From Burkholderia pyrrocinia (GTDB lineage Bacteria; Pseudomonadota; Gammaproteobacteria; Burkholderiales; Burkholderiaceae), in assembly GCF_001028665.1 (NCBI RefSeq), contig NZ_CP011505.1, positions 248,001 through 312,000 of the forward strand: a stretch of DNA of 64,000 nt. Reading direction: 5' to 3'. The position numbers were made by a program, and so were the translations under genes. Below are positions 16,854-25,176 of this stretch, piece after piece; within the stretch, counting starts at the first letter, position 1, and every line of letters starts with the position of its first letter. Under the pieces are notes generated by a model. That model had not been told where the DNA came from. It did no database searches and saw only the letters and a list, made by a program, of their open reading frames with translations.

Positions 16854-17617
16854 TCTTCTCGATGCCGTTCCTGCTCGATACGGTGATGCCGAAGCTGCTC
16901 GCCGCGGTGCCGACGACGATCGCGCTGATGCTGTTGTCCGGCACGGCCAGCGTGTTGCTCGGCGCGCCGCTCGCGCTCGCCGCCGGCGCGCGCCATGCGC
17001 CGCTTCGCTGGTCCGCGCGCGGCTGGATCATGCTGATTCGCGGCACCCCGCTACTGGTGCAGCTTTATCTGCTGTACTACGGATTCGGCCAGATCGTGCC
17101 GCGCGAATGGATGCGTGACAGCTGGGCATCGCCTCTGTTGCGCGACGCGTTCTGGTATGCCGTCGTTGCGTTGAGCGTAAACGAGAGCGCGTATGTCGCG
17201 ACGATCCTGCGCGGCGCGATCGCCGGCGTGCCGGCCGGCGAGATCGAAGCCGGCTACGCGTACGGGATGACGCGCATGGGCGTGCTGCGCCGGATCGTCG
17301 GCCCGCGCGCGTGGCGGCTCGCGCTGCCCGCGCTCACCGGCGAAGCGATCCTGTTGCTGAAATCGACCGTCCTCGCGTCGACCATCACGGTGTTCGACGT
17401 GATGGGGACGGCCAACACGCTGCGCTTCGAGACGTTGCGCGTATACGAACCGCTGGCCGGTGCGGCGATCATCTATGTCGTGCTGGTCGCGCTGCTGACG
17501 ATTCCTGCCGCTCGCCTCGAGAGACGCCTCAATCGCTACCTGACGCGCGAGTCGGACGACCGTGCACCCGCGCGCGCACGTGACGCGTCGTCGGGCGTGT
17601 GGGCGGCCCCCAACTGA
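16850..17617 (+). CDS. Amino acid ABC transporter permease (HisM-like)
   Basis: 255 residues. MLIRGTPLLVQLYLLYYGFGQ is the HisM/GlnP signature near residue 60 and IEAGYAYGMTRMGVLRRIVGPRA the EAA loop. It pairs with the preceding permease (ATGA overlap) to form the membrane channel. The C-terminus is a hydrophilic tail. The ATP-binding subunit expected in this family is absent locally; the next gene is a monooxygenase, so the ATPase must come from elsewhere. Confidence 0.86.
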   Translation: MIFSMPFLLDTVMPKLLAAVPTTIALMLLSGTASVLLGAPLALAAGARHAPLRWSARGWIMLIRGTPLLVQLYLLYYGFGQIVPREWMRDSWASPLLRDAFWYAVVALSVNESAYVATILRGAIAGVPAGEIEAGYAYGMTRMGVLRRIVGPRAWRLALPALTGEAILLLKSTVLASTITVFDVMGTANTLRFETLRVYEPLAGAAIIYVVLVALLTIPAARLERRLNRYLTRESDDRAPARARDASSGVWAAPN

Positions 17618-17638
17618 TTCTCCTGTTCCGCATTGAGC

Positions 17639-19012
17639 ATGACGATGTCCGATCCTCGACCCCTGCTGTTTTCCCTCTATGAACAAGCCAGCGTCGGCTG
17701 CGGCGGTGCGCCGAGCCTCTGGACCCATCCCGCCGACCAACGGCTGCGCGCCAATACGCTCGCGTACTGGTCGGACCTCGCGCGCAAGGCCGAGCAGGCC
17801 GATCTCGACATGCTGTTCTTCGCGGACGTGCTCGGCCTGTACGACGTGTACGGCGGGTCGGCCGACGCCGCACTGCAGTGGGCGGTGGAGTCGCCGGCCA
17901 ACGATCCGATGATGCTGATCCCGGCGCTCGTCGCGCAGACCGAGCGGCTGGCGTTCGGCGTGACCGCGAGCACGACCTACGAACATCCGTTCGCGCTTGC
18001 ACGCCGCTTCAGCACGCTCGATCACCTGAGCAACGGCCGGATCGGCTGGAACATCGTGACGTCCTACCTGACGAGCGCGGCGCGCAATTTCGGGCTCGAC
18101 CGGATGATCGGCCACGACGAACGCTACGCACGCGCGGAGGAGTTTCTCGATGTCGTGTACAAGCTGTGGGAAGGGAGCTGGGCGGACGATGCCGTCGTGG
18201 CCGACAAGCAGGCGCCGCGCTATGCGCGCGGCGACCGCGTGCGGCCGATCGCGCACGAAGGCGCGCACTATCGCGTGCACGGTCCGCACGTATGCGCGCC
18301 GTCGCCGCAGCGCTCGCCCGTACTGATTCAGGCCGGCTGGTCCGGGCGCGGCCGTGAATTCGCGGCAAAGCACGCCGAAGTGGTGTTCGTCGCGAAGTCG
18401 AATCCGCACGAGATCCGCACCGGTCTCGACGAGATTCGCCGGCTTGCAGTCGAAAACGGCCGTGCGGCGGACGACGTGAAGGCGCTGACGGTGCTGCGGA
18501 TCGTGACGGCGCGCTCGTCGAGCGACGCGAAGGAGAAATACCACGCGCTGCAGCAGCACTATCACGTGCAGGCGCAGCTCGTCAGCTACGCGGGCGACAC
18601 CGGCATCGACATCGATCGTTATGCGGACGACGAGCCGCTGACCACGCAGACCGAAGGGCTGACGTCCTACGTGATGCGGCCGGACGGCAGCGGCAAGCCG
18701 CTGACGGCCGGCGACGTGCGGCGCAAGTTCGCGAGCGTGACGCGCGGCACCGACCTGATCCTGGTCGGCTCGCCGGAAGAAGTCGCGGACCGGATCGCCG
18801 AGCATGCGCGGCAGTCGACGACGAGCGGCTACATGCTCAATCCGCTGATCAGCCCCGGCACATTCGACGATTTCGCCGAACTGATCGTGCCGGAATTGAA
18901 GAAGCGCGGCCTTTACCGGACGACGCCGCCGGGCGGGACCTTCCGCTCGCGCCTGCGGGGCGGCGATCGCCTGCCGGACAGTGCTTACGGTGCGTCGTTT
19001 CGGCAATCGTGA
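17639..19012 (+). CDS. LLM-class flavin-dependent monooxygenase (NtaA/SnaA/DszA family)
   Basis: 457 residues of the bacterial luciferase-like TIM barrel in the NtaA/SnaA/SoxA(DszA) subfamily. The FADVLGLYDVYGGSADAALQ segment, ASTTYEHPFALARRFSTLDHLSNGR and GWNIVTSYL are family signatures around the FMN site, and PSPQRSPVLIQAGWSGRGREFAAKHAE follows near residue 220. These enzymes use FMNH2 from a separate reductase to oxidise chelators, sulfones or similar compounds. Its position right after amino acid ABC transporter genes suggests that it acts on the imported compound. The ATG at 17639 is used; an ATG two codons on is equally possible. Confidence 0.84.
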   Translation: MTMSDPRPLLFSLYEQASVGCGGAPSLWTHPADQRLRANTLAYWSDLARKAEQADLDMLFFADVLGLYDVYGGSADAALQWAVESPANDPMMLIPALVAQTERLAFGVTASTTYEHPFALARRFSTLDHLSNGRIGWNIVTSYLTSAARNFGLDRMIGHDERYARAEEFLDVVYKLWEGSWADDAVVADKQAPRYARGDRVRPIAHEGAHYRVHGPHVCAPSPQRSPVLIQAGWSGRGREFAAKHAEVVFVAKSNPHEIRTGLDEIRRLAVENGRAADDVKALTVLRIVTARSSSDAKEKYHALQQHYHVQAQLVSYAGDTGIDIDRYADDEPLTTQTEGLTSYVMRPDGSGKPLTAGDVRRKFASVTRGTDLILVGSPEEVADRIAEHARQSTTSGYMLNPLISPGTFDDFAELIVPELKKRGLYRTTPPGGTFRSRLRGGDRLPDSAYGASFRQS

Positions 19013-20367
19013 TGCCCCCCGGGGCCCAAAGGACGTACGCTTGCCGCTCATCGTAGAGCAATCTCGACGCCGGGCAGCGGCCGGCGCTCGCGTCCGTTAT
19101 CGTCGGTCCTGAATCGATTCATTGGCGTGAGCGGCTCGCCCGCGCCCGCGGCCCGCCGATCGTGTGTGCGCGCGACGCGTCGGTCGCGCCGGACCCTGTC
19201 GGACGGGCAATGGTCGACCGCCCCGGGAGCGACGTGCGTGTGTAACATGCCGTAATCATGCGTCGTCAAGCTCGTTTCCACGATCGGCAGCCGGACAGGT
19301 CAGAAGGCCCGATGCTTGAGTCAACGGTTTTTCGGTGTGCTCTTCCACTCCTACGGTATGCACCGGCACAGCTTCGATCATGTGATCACGAGGCTGTTTT
19401 GATTTGCTCTAGAGACATCGCGATACAGCACGGATGTCGCGACGTCGCCGTGTCCGCCGCGCGATCTGCCGTTACCGTCGCAACCAGCCTGGACGCGGGT
19501 CCGCGTCGCGTTACCTGTCGACTTCGACATCCATGTGCCGAACACATCGTTGGCTCGACATTGATGCACCAATCCGCGCACTCGTTCATGGGTAAATTCG
19601 AATTCAACGAGAACGTTTACCCGAAAATGTAACGAAATATTCGACGACTACACTGATATTCGATTGTCGATACACGCGGTTGCACGAATTTTCAATTACA
19701 TCCGCTGAATACTTCCGCGGCAAACGTTCGCGAGAAATCGACGCGTATGCGATTCGCACGCGGCGCCGTCGATTCGTGTTCAGCGATCGTCGGACAGAAC
19801 TCACGCAATTTCCATTGATTGCCGTCTGCATTGCGTTTAACGCGCGGCGCGCTCGGCGTCGACTTAAGCGTGCTGCCGGAATGCACGAATAATCGGAATA
19901 GCTGACCGGATTTTCGCCCGACGGCACGCAAATATCGCCGCTCTGTCAGCGGGCGCCGGCTTCAACCGAACGCGGGCGGTATCTGACGACCTGCGGTCGA
20001 AACGGGCTCCGCAGTGTCGGCGCATGGTCGCCGCGACACCGTCCCTCATCAGTTTCCGCATTGCCGAATGGCATTTACAGCGCATTGGACGGCCCCGATT
20101 CCTTCATAATCCCGTGGCGCTGGAAGGGCTTCGCGCTAACCCATTCGATATCCCGGGTCAATGATTTACGTCAATTTTGCGTCGGGTCTTGTGAATCCAT
20201 TTGCATCGGATTCGACGATTGTCAATAAATAGTGCCGTATCATCGGCTTGATTGATTCCGACAACAACACGGCGAAAACAGACATTGATAAATCGGCGAA
20301 CGAGGGCCGCCGCATATGATGCGGCGCAGTAATGAAGAAATGTAAGAAATTGTCAAAGGGCCGTAAG
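19013..20367. other. Long gene-free region (1.35 kb)
   Basis: No frame here has coding character: candidates of 60-125 codons lack a good ribosome site, recognisable domains or family motifs. GC is below that of the flanking genes from about 19360 on. The start holds a short GC hairpin after the monooxygenase (19014 on), and the end holds the 20308-20326 inverted repeat before the AraC gene. The region may contain decayed genes or non-coding RNA I cannot recognise. Confidence 0.5.
20308..20326. promoter_or_regulatory. Inverted repeat CGCCGCAT-ATG-ATGCGGCG before the AraC gene
   Basis: A perfect 8-base inverted repeat with a 3-base centre, 41 bases before the preferred start of the AraC-type gene. 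It may be an autoregulatory operator or a hairpin in the leader RNA. Confidence 0.45.
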
Positions 20368-21435
20368 ATGCAAATAGTGTCGAATCATTCATCGACGGGG
20401 TTAAGCGTGAATCGTGGTAGAGGCCCCGGAAACGGGCATCAACGAGCAAGCGTAATCATACTGTTGCTCGAAGGTTTTTCGATTATGCAGATGGGCAAGC
20501 TGGCTGCGGTTTTCGAACTCGCCAATGAACTTGGTCGAGCCGAAGGCGCATTCGTCGACCATTATGAATTACGGCTTTATTCGATTAATGGCGGCCCGGT
20601 TCGTTCGTCGTCCGGTGTCGGGATCTGGACGGACGCAGCCCGCACGCTCGAGGCAAGCACGCTTCACGCGATGTTCGTTCTGAGCGGTCAAGGCGGGATC
20701 GATGAACTCGACGAGCAGTTGATCGCGTGGCTCAGGCACGCGCATCAGCGCGCGCGTGTCGTCAGGGGCAGCAGTGGCGGCCGGAAGTTGCTGACGCAGA
20801 TTCATCTGGGGCAAAAGGAGGTCGACAAGGCGTCGCCGGCGGTGGACGGCGGCGGTGCTTCGCACGCCGGACGCGACGACGTCGAACATGCCGGTGACGA
20901 GGACGACGGGCCGTTCTCGGATGCGTTGTCGATCGTGCGTGTCGACATGGGCTACGAAATCGCGCAGGAAATCGTGACGTGCATGGTGTCCGGTGCGAAT
21001 CGCAAGCTGACCGACGTGCTGTTCGGCGCACGTGTCGCGCGGGCCAGCACGTTGATCCGGAGGGCGGCACATCACCTGCGCGTCAACAGCGAGAATCGAA
21101 TCTCCATCGCGGACGAGGCGCAGGCCGCCGCAATGAGCGAGCGCAATTTCCTGCGGCGCTTCAAGAACGAGATCGGTGTCACGCCAACCGAGTTCGTGTT
21201 GAGAATCCGCCTCGAAAAGGCCTGCCGCATGCTGATCGAGACAGATCTTCCGGCCGACAAGGTCGCGAGACGAACCGGCCTCGGCAGTGGCGACCGGATG
21301 GCCAAGTTGTTTCGCCAGCACTTGCAGACTTCGCCGACCGAATACCGGACCGCCGCTCGAAATGGCGGCGACGCTTCGGCGGAGACGCTGTATGCGTCGG
21401 ACCTGAGCGGCTGGATGAACGGCGCGACATCCTAG
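20368..21435 (+). CDS. GlxA-like AraC family regulator with degenerate sensor domain
   Basis: 355 residues. The C-terminal third holds the two AraC helix-turn-helix motifs: ISIADEAQAAAMSERNFLRRFKNEIG, then TPTEFVLRIRLEKACRMLIETDLPADKVARRTGLGSGDRMAKLFRQHLQTSPTEYR, each in family order. The N-terminus RASVIILLLEGFSIMQMGKLAAVFELAN matches the DJ-1/PfpI-like domain of GlxA proteins. The nucleophile loop is replaced by RGSSGGRKLL and the domain is cut short by an acidic linker (DDVEHAGDEDDG). It precedes the exopolysaccharide operon and could regulate it. The ATG at 20368 has AAAGG before it; an ATG at 20332 is possible. Confidence 0.8.
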   Translation: MQIVSNHSSTGLSVNRGRGPGNGHQRASVIILLLEGFSIMQMGKLAAVFELANELGRAEGAFVDHYELRLYSINGGPVRSSSGVGIWTDAARTLEASTLHAMFVLSGQGGIDELDEQLIAWLRHAHQRARVVRGSSGGRKLLTQIHLGQKEVDKASPAVDGGGASHAGRDDVEHAGDEDDGPFSDALSIVRVDMGYEIAQEIVTCMVSGANRKLTDVLFGARVARASTLIRRAAHHLRVNSENRISIADEAQAAAMSERNFLRRFKNEIGVTPTEFVLRIRLEKACRMLIETDLPADKVARRTGLGSGDRMAKLFRQHLQTSPTEYRTAARNGGDASAETLYASDLSGWMNGATS

Positions 21436-21673
21436 ACGCGCGATCATCGTTCGCCACTCGAAACCGATGCGCGGAAATTCATCGCGCTGAAAATAATCCC
21501 TATCCGGATAAACAGTATTCCGTTCGAATGACACGCGGGTCATTCCGGAATAAAAAATACGGATATCCGTCGATCGCCATGCGACGAAGGTGGATTCGGC
21601 CACAATCGTGGCGCGGTCCGACACCAGCCGTCCAGAACACGTTTCCACTCGATTAAGTTATCGACTGGCCTTT

Positions 21674-21708
21674 CGAGGAGGCGGCACCCCGGCTCTCCTC
21701 GGAATTTT
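21674..21708 (+). terminator. Likely terminator of the AraC gene
   Basis: CGAGGAG (21674-21680) pairs with CTCCTCG (21695-21701), then GAATTTT follows. It is 240 bases after the AraC stop. Confidence 0.4.
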
Positions 21709-22078
21709 GCCTGCCGTGTCGCCGTGAGCGCACCGTGCAGGCCTTTTTATTCCGCGAGCCAGCATTCGCGCCGACGTCATCCGGCCGATGCTCGCTCGCA
21801 TGTTCCGGGCGGTGACCGGCGATGCAATCGCTGCCCGGTGCAGCGGATAAGGTCGGCGAGATGAATCACGCATTGGCGGGAAATGGCGTGTCGCCATGGC
21901 GATCGGGATTCGAGAATCGCTCATCGAAATCGCACGTCATTTGGAATGGTATTTCACCGGGTCAATCGTGAAATCACTCGAATAATCCCGCCGCGAAATC
22001 GGCCTTGATTTCTTCCGCCATCAACAAGGCGAATTCGGACGCAAGCGATAAAAGCGCGAGTCGCGCCGAATATGATGC

Positions 22079-22111
22079 ACTGCGGAAACACTGCGGAAAC
22101 ACTGCGGCAAC
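22079..22111. repeat. Three tandem 11-base repeats ACTGCGGAAAC
   Basis: Three head-to-tail copies, the first two identical and the third with one change (ACTGCGGCAAC). It lies about 160 bases upstream of the exopolysaccharide operon, so it may be a regulator array or a slippage-prone tract. Confidence 0.6.
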
Positions 22112-22273
22112 GACGTCGCGACGAGCAAGCGGCAAGCCATGCGAACCCGCAAGCCCCCGGCAACGCGCCGCGGCATGACCGGACGTGCGCCCCGGGGCGA
22201 AATGGAATGCAGACGTGAAGCGCCGGTGCGCCGAGCGAACGGGTGTTGAATGATGAATTAGGAGTTCATATCA

Positions 22274-23350
22274 ATGAATTCGTTGATCAATCGAGCGACC
22301 GATATCGGACTGATCGTGCTGGGCGCGTTCATTCCGGCGTTGATCGGCGCCACCGGCGGTGCGCGGGGATCCCTGTTCGACGGTGCGCTGGTTGCCTTTG
22401 CCGCCGCGCTGGCGTTGTCGGTATTTCCCGCCTGCGGCATCTACGAGATCACGCGGACGCGATCGCCGCTGCACGTGCTCGGCCGGACCGTGCTCGCGTG
22501 GATCGTCGTGCAGGGCATGAGCACCGCGCTCCTTTACATCCTGCATCGCGCACACGTGCTGTCGAGCGAATGGTTCGTGTACTGGACGCTCGCGAGCGGG
22601 ATCGGCCTGATTGCCTTCCGCGCGCTGACGCTCGCGATCTTCGGGATGATCGAGCGTGCGGGCGGCCAGGTTCGAGCGGCCGCGATCGCGCACGCCGACC
22701 TGCGCGGCCAGCGCGAACTCGGCCACCGCACGGTCGGACGAATCAAGCAGATGGTCAAGCGCAGCTTCGACCTGGTCGGTGCGTTGGTGCTTCTCGTCGT
22801 GCTGGCGCCGGCGCTGCTGGGCATCGCATGGACCGTACGGCGCGACGGCGGCCGGGCGATCTTCGGGCACGAGCGCGTCGGCCGCAACGGCCGGCCGTTC
22901 AAGTGCCTCAAGTTCCGCTCGATGGTGACGAATGCCGATGCGGTGCTCAAGGCGCTGCTGGAGCGCGACCCGGAAGCCCGCGCGGAATGGGATCGTGAAT
23001 TCAAGTTGAAGAACGACGTCCGCATCACGCCCATCGGCCGCTTTCTCCGCAAGACGAGTCTCGACGAGCTGCCGCAGTTGGTGAACGTGCTGAAGGGCGA
23101 CATGAGCCTGGTCGGGCCGCGACCGATCGTCGAGGCCGAGCTCGAACGCTACGGCGCCGACGTGCGCTACTACCTGATGGCGAAGCCCGGCATGACCGGC
23201 CTCTGGCAGGTCAGCGGCAGAAACGACACCGACTATTCGACGCGTGTATCGCTCGACGTGTCCTACGTTCGCGAATGGTCGCTGCGCCGCGACATCGGCA
23301 TTCTGTTCCGGACGATCAACGTGGTGTTGCGCGGTTCGGGCGCGTACTAG
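22274..23350 (+). CDS. Initiating sugar-phosphate transferase (WbaP/WcaJ type) lacking the middle domain
   Basis: 358 residues. Four N-terminal membrane segments (about 8-27, 36-52, 70-88, 98-125) are followed by a short linker and the phosphoglycosyl transferase domain: KRSFDLVGALVLLVVLAPALLGIAW, FGHERVGRNGRPFKCLKFRSM, the catalytic DELPQLVNVLKGDMSLVGPRP and GMTGLWQVSGRNDTDY. It transfers hexose-1-phosphate to undecaprenyl phosphate and starts the repeat unit. Family members are usually about 460-480 residues; the soluble domain between segment four and the catalytic part is nearly all missing, leaving about 40 residues. It is the first gene of the operon. Confidence 0.86.
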   Translation: MNSLINRATDIGLIVLGAFIPALIGATGGARGSLFDGALVAFAAALALSVFPACGIYEITRTRSPLHVLGRTVLAWIVVQGMSTALLYILHRAHVLSSEWFVYWTLASGIGLIAFRALTLAIFGMIERAGGQVRAAAIAHADLRGQRELGHRTVGRIKQMVKRSFDLVGALVLLVVLAPALLGIAWTVRRDGGRAIFGHERVGRNGRPFKCLKFRSMVTNADAVLKALLERDPEARAEWDREFKLKNDVRITPIGRFLRKTSLDELPQLVNVLKGDMSLVGPRPIVEAELERYGADVRYYLMAKPGMTGLWQVSGRNDTDYSTRVSLDVSYVREWSLRRDIGILFRTINVVLRGSGAY

Positions 23351-23520
23351 CCGTCGCCGCGGGCCCGCCGGGGAATGCGCGCGGCGAGCCGTCGCGATGG
23401 CAGGCGCTGCAGTTTGTAGTGGCAGGAAGCATGTCCGATCTTGACAGGGGTGCTGTACTCGCGCCGGCACGGCGCGAGGCGATCGGAGCAATTTCAAATT
23501 AGAACAAGTGCGAGGTTGTA

Positions 23521-24696
23521 ATGCAGAGGTTGCATCAAATCGAGTCGGCGCGCTTGTCCGCGCCGCGCCGACCGTCGCGCGTCGGTCCGCTGGCGATGAT
23601 TCTGCCGCTGTGCGCATTGCTGGGCGCGTGCGGCATTGCGCCAGGCATGCGCATGCAGCAACCTCCGTCGATTCCGCTGCAGAGCGGGGCCACGCCGGAC
23701 GAGAATGTCGCGCTGCCGGTTCCGGTCACGAACATCGACCTGTCGCTGATTCGGCGGATGCGCGAGACGGAGCGCGGTACGCGCGGCGAAGCCCGCGACA
23801 TCGTCGCGTCGCCGGACGCCTACACCATCGGCCGCGGCGACGTGCTGCAGATCACGGTCTGGGACCACCCCGAACTGGCGGCGGCGCTCGGCGCGCCCGC
23901 ACAGGCCGCGCCGCGGGTGGCGGACGCGCCGCCGGGTTTCGTCGTCGACCAGGACGGCACGCTGCAGTTTCCTTATGCGGGCCGGCTGCCGGTTGCGGGG
24001 CTGACGGCCGAGCAGGTGCAGACGCAGCTCACGCGCCGTCTCGACAAGACGTTCAGGAATCCGCAGGTCACGGTGCGCATCGCGTCGTTTCGCGCAAAAC
24101 AGGTTTATCTCGAGGGCGAGGTGCACACGCCGGGCTCGCAGCCGCTGAACGACATCCCGATGACGCTGTACGACGCGATCGGGCGGGCGGGCGGCTTTTC
24201 GGCGGCGGCCGACCAGAGCCGGATCGTCCTCGTGCGCGACGGCGTCGAGCGCCGGATCGACCTGACGGAGATGGCCGAGCAGGGCCGCAATCCGTCGAAG
24301 ATCGTGCTGCGCAACGGCGACCTGGTGCGCGTGCTGCCGCGCGACGAGAGCGGTGTGTTCGTGATGGGCGAGGTCAACAAGCCCGTGACGGCGTTGCCGA
24401 TGCGCAATGGCCGATTGACGCTGAGCGAAGCGATTTCGCAGGCCGGCAGCCTGAACGCGAACACGGCCGATGCCGCGCAACTCTACGTGGTGCGCGGCAC
24501 GCAGGACGAGCAGCCGCAGGTCTACCACCTCGATGCCAGGTCGCCGGTCGCGATGGTGCTGGCCAACCAGTTCCAGCTGAAGCCGAAGGACATCGTGTAC
24601 GTCGACGGCAACGGCCTCGTCCGGTTCAGCCGCGTGCTGAGCCTGTTGCTGCCGGCCATCAATGCCGGCCTGACCGCGGCAATTGCGACCAAATGA
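23521..24696 (+). CDS. wza: Outer-membrane polysaccharide export lipoprotein, Wza-like
   Basis: 391 residues. A lipoprotein signal ends at Cys37 in the lipobox LGAC. The Poly_export domain begins at YTIGRGDVLQITVWDHPEL and GTLQFPYAGRLPVAGLTAEQVQTQL, followed by SLBB repeats such as VYLEGEVHTPGSQPL and VFVMGEVNKPVTALPM. Proteins of this family form the octameric outer-membrane channel through which the polymer leaves. A 170-base gap precedes it and the stop overlaps the phosphatase gene by ATGA. Confidence 0.9.
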   Translation: MQRLHQIESARLSAPRRPSRVGPLAMILPLCALLGACGIAPGMRMQQPPSIPLQSGATPDENVALPVPVTNIDLSLIRRMRETERGTRGEARDIVASPDAYTIGRGDVLQITVWDHPELAAALGAPAQAAPRVADAPPGFVVDQDGTLQFPYAGRLPVAGLTAEQVQTQLTRRLDKTFRNPQVTVRIASFRAKQVYLEGEVHTPGSQPLNDIPMTLYDAIGRAGGFSAAADQSRIVLVRDGVERRIDLTEMAEQGRNPSKIVLRNGDLVRVLPRDESGVFVMGEVNKPVTALPMRNGRLTLSEAISQAGSLNANTADAAQLYVVRGTQDEQPQVYHLDARSPVAMVLANQFQLKPKDIVYVDGNGLVRFSRVLSLLLPAINAGLTAAIATK

Positions 24697-25127
24697 TCGA
24701 ATCCATTCTGATCGTCTGCGAGGGAAACATCTGCCGCAGCCCGATGGCCGAAGCGATGCTGCGCCAGGCGATGCCTGGGCGCCGCGTTGCGTCGGCCGGC
24801 CTGAACGCACTCGTCGGCATGCCGGCCGCGCCGTATGCGCAGGACGTCATGCGCCTGCGCGGATTCGACGTGTCGACGCACCGCGCGCAGCAGATCGGCC
24901 GGTCGCTGTGTACCGACGCCGACCTGATCCTCGTGATGGACAGGCGGCAACGCGCATCGCTCGAGAACCAGTTCCCGTTCGTGCGGGGACGCGTGTTTCG
25001 CGTCGGCGAGTACACGGATTTCGACGTGCACGACCCGTACCGCCAGCCGAGGTTCGTATTCGAACGCTGCGCACGGCTGATCGAGCTCGGCGTGACCGAG
25101 TGGTCGAAGCGCCTTCGTATCGTTTGA
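24693..25127 (+). CDS. wzb: Low-molecular-weight protein tyrosine phosphatase, Wzb-like
   Basis: 144 residues. The P-loop CEGNICRS (Cys9 to Arg15) at the N-terminus and the general acid in HDPYRQP near residue 112 are complete. Wzb-type enzymes remove phosphate from the tyrosine-rich tail of the Wzc kinase, whose gene follows. Together they cycle phosphorylation and control polymer export and chain length. Confidence 0.9.
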   Translation: MIESILIVCEGNICRSPMAEAMLRQAMPGRRVASAGLNALVGMPAAPYAQDVMRLRGFDVSTHRAQQIGRSLCTDADLILVMDRRQRASLENQFPFVRGRVFRVGEYTDFDVHDPYRQPRFVFERCARLIELGVTEWSKRLRIV

Positions 25128-25176
25128 CGCGGCCGTCGGTCGATACCCCACTGGAACTCATTCGCCTCATATCGTC

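Larger units (their letters stand above)
21436..22273. other. Gene-free region upstream of the exopolysaccharide operon
   Basis: 838 bases between the AraC gene and the first polysaccharide gene. It should hold the operon promoter and a long leader. It contains a likely terminator for the AraC gene (21674-21708) and three tandem 11-base repeats (22079-22111). No JUMPStart/ops element was seen, and no gene is convincing. Confidence 0.55.

Noticed and set aside
19258..19927. Frames of 107-124 codons in the 19-20 kb gap
   Set aside because: No conserved domain, poor starts and codon use unlike real genes in the window.
21658..21924. 88-codon minus-strand frame upstream of the exopolysaccharide operon
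   Set aside because: No ribosome site, no motif, and it overlaps the terminator of the AraC gene.
22079..22111. CRISPR-like reading of the tandem repeats
   Set aside because: Copies are 11 bases, directly adjacent, without spacers or cas genes.
21436..22273. JUMPStart/ops antitermination element
   Set aside because: The GGCGGTAG core was not found upstream of the exopolysaccharide operon.
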